Shown here: piece by piece, positions 14,261-14,280 of the stretch
Numbering within the stretch: the stretch's first letter is position 1
Layout: each line of letters opens with the position of its first letter
NCBI GenBank assembly: GCA_030536095.1
Contig: JAUNQQ010000018.1
Location: 1-14,280, forward strand
Direction: 5' to 3'
Source: Candidatus Saccharimonadota bacterium
Lineage (GTDB): Bacteria; Patescibacteriota; Saccharimonadia; Saccharimonadales; Saccharimonadaceae
DNA length: 14,280 nt
The notes under the pieces: model-generated
The model's input: the letters and a program-made list of their open reading frames with translations, nothing else
What the model was told of the DNA's origin: nothing
The model's database searches: none
Made by a program: the position numbers and the translations under genes

Positions 14261-14280
14261 ATGACAAAAAACTATTTAGT
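14261..14280 (+). CDS. Start of a further gene, cut by the window edge
   Basis: ATG at 14261 follows AGAAAGGA (14248-14255) at good Shine-Dalgarno spacing, 14 bases after the preceding stop. Only MTKNYL and two further bases are visible. It is probably co-transcribed with clpC and the metallopeptidase gene. Nothing can be said about its function. Confidence 0.65.

Noticed and set aside
1..14280. CRISPR array, tRNA, rRNA or insertion sequence
   Set aside because: No regularly spaced repeats, cloverleaf sequences, rRNA segments or transposase-like proteins were seen anywhere in the window.

Overview
The window looks like a chromosomal segment from a small-genome Patescibacteria (CPR) bacterium, most probably Candidatus Saccharibacteria (TM7). 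This rests on the AT-rich compact genes, short gaps, an actinobacterial-style exported muralytic domain joined to ricin-type lectin repeats, a reduced glycolytic gene set, and many genes that appear to be transcribed without a leader. TGA is used as a normal stop (the LexA-like gene, pgk and clpC), which argues against the UGA-recoding CPR lineages Absconditabacteria and Gracilibacteria. The lineage call is inference from recognised families; no database was searched.

Layout. Positions 1-400 hold rpmH (ribosomal protein L34), a strong terminator, and a striking roughly 180-bp imperfect palindrome of unknown nature. Positions 421-3381 hold a MurA enzyme fused to an N-terminal XRE helix-turn-helix, then an operon of a LexA-type DNA-binding protein without a protease domain and a membrane glycosyltransferase 2. 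Positions 3478-6398 hold an exported pair: a membrane-anchored protein of unknown function, and a large secreted putative peptidoglycan hydrolase with three ricin B trefoils (nine QxW motifs). glf (UDP-galactopyranose mutase) follows. On the minus strand are pgk and pyk, convergent with glf at a bidirectional terminator. From 10618 rightwards, a promoter overlapped by a CIRCE (HrcA) operator drives clpC, which overlaps a membrane-anchored putative zinc metallopeptidase. A further gene begins at the right edge.

How the genes fit together. The left two thirds concern the cell envelope: a UDP-GlcNAc enolpyruvyl transferase for peptidoglycan, a lipid-linked sugar transferase, galactofuranose precursor supply, and an exported wall-binding or wall-cutting protein that could act on self or on a host cell. 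The right third holds ATP-yielding lower glycolysis and heat-shock proteolysis.

Regulation. Four genes (murA, the LexA-like gene, the anchored exported protein, clpC) have an extended -10 (TGn plus TATAAT-like hexamer) ending exactly six bases before the ATG, with no Shine-Dalgarno, so the transcripts should start at or next to the start codon. Genes inside operons have clear Shine-Dalgarno sites. This pattern also decides two start codons (2081 and 10699) against longer in-frame options.
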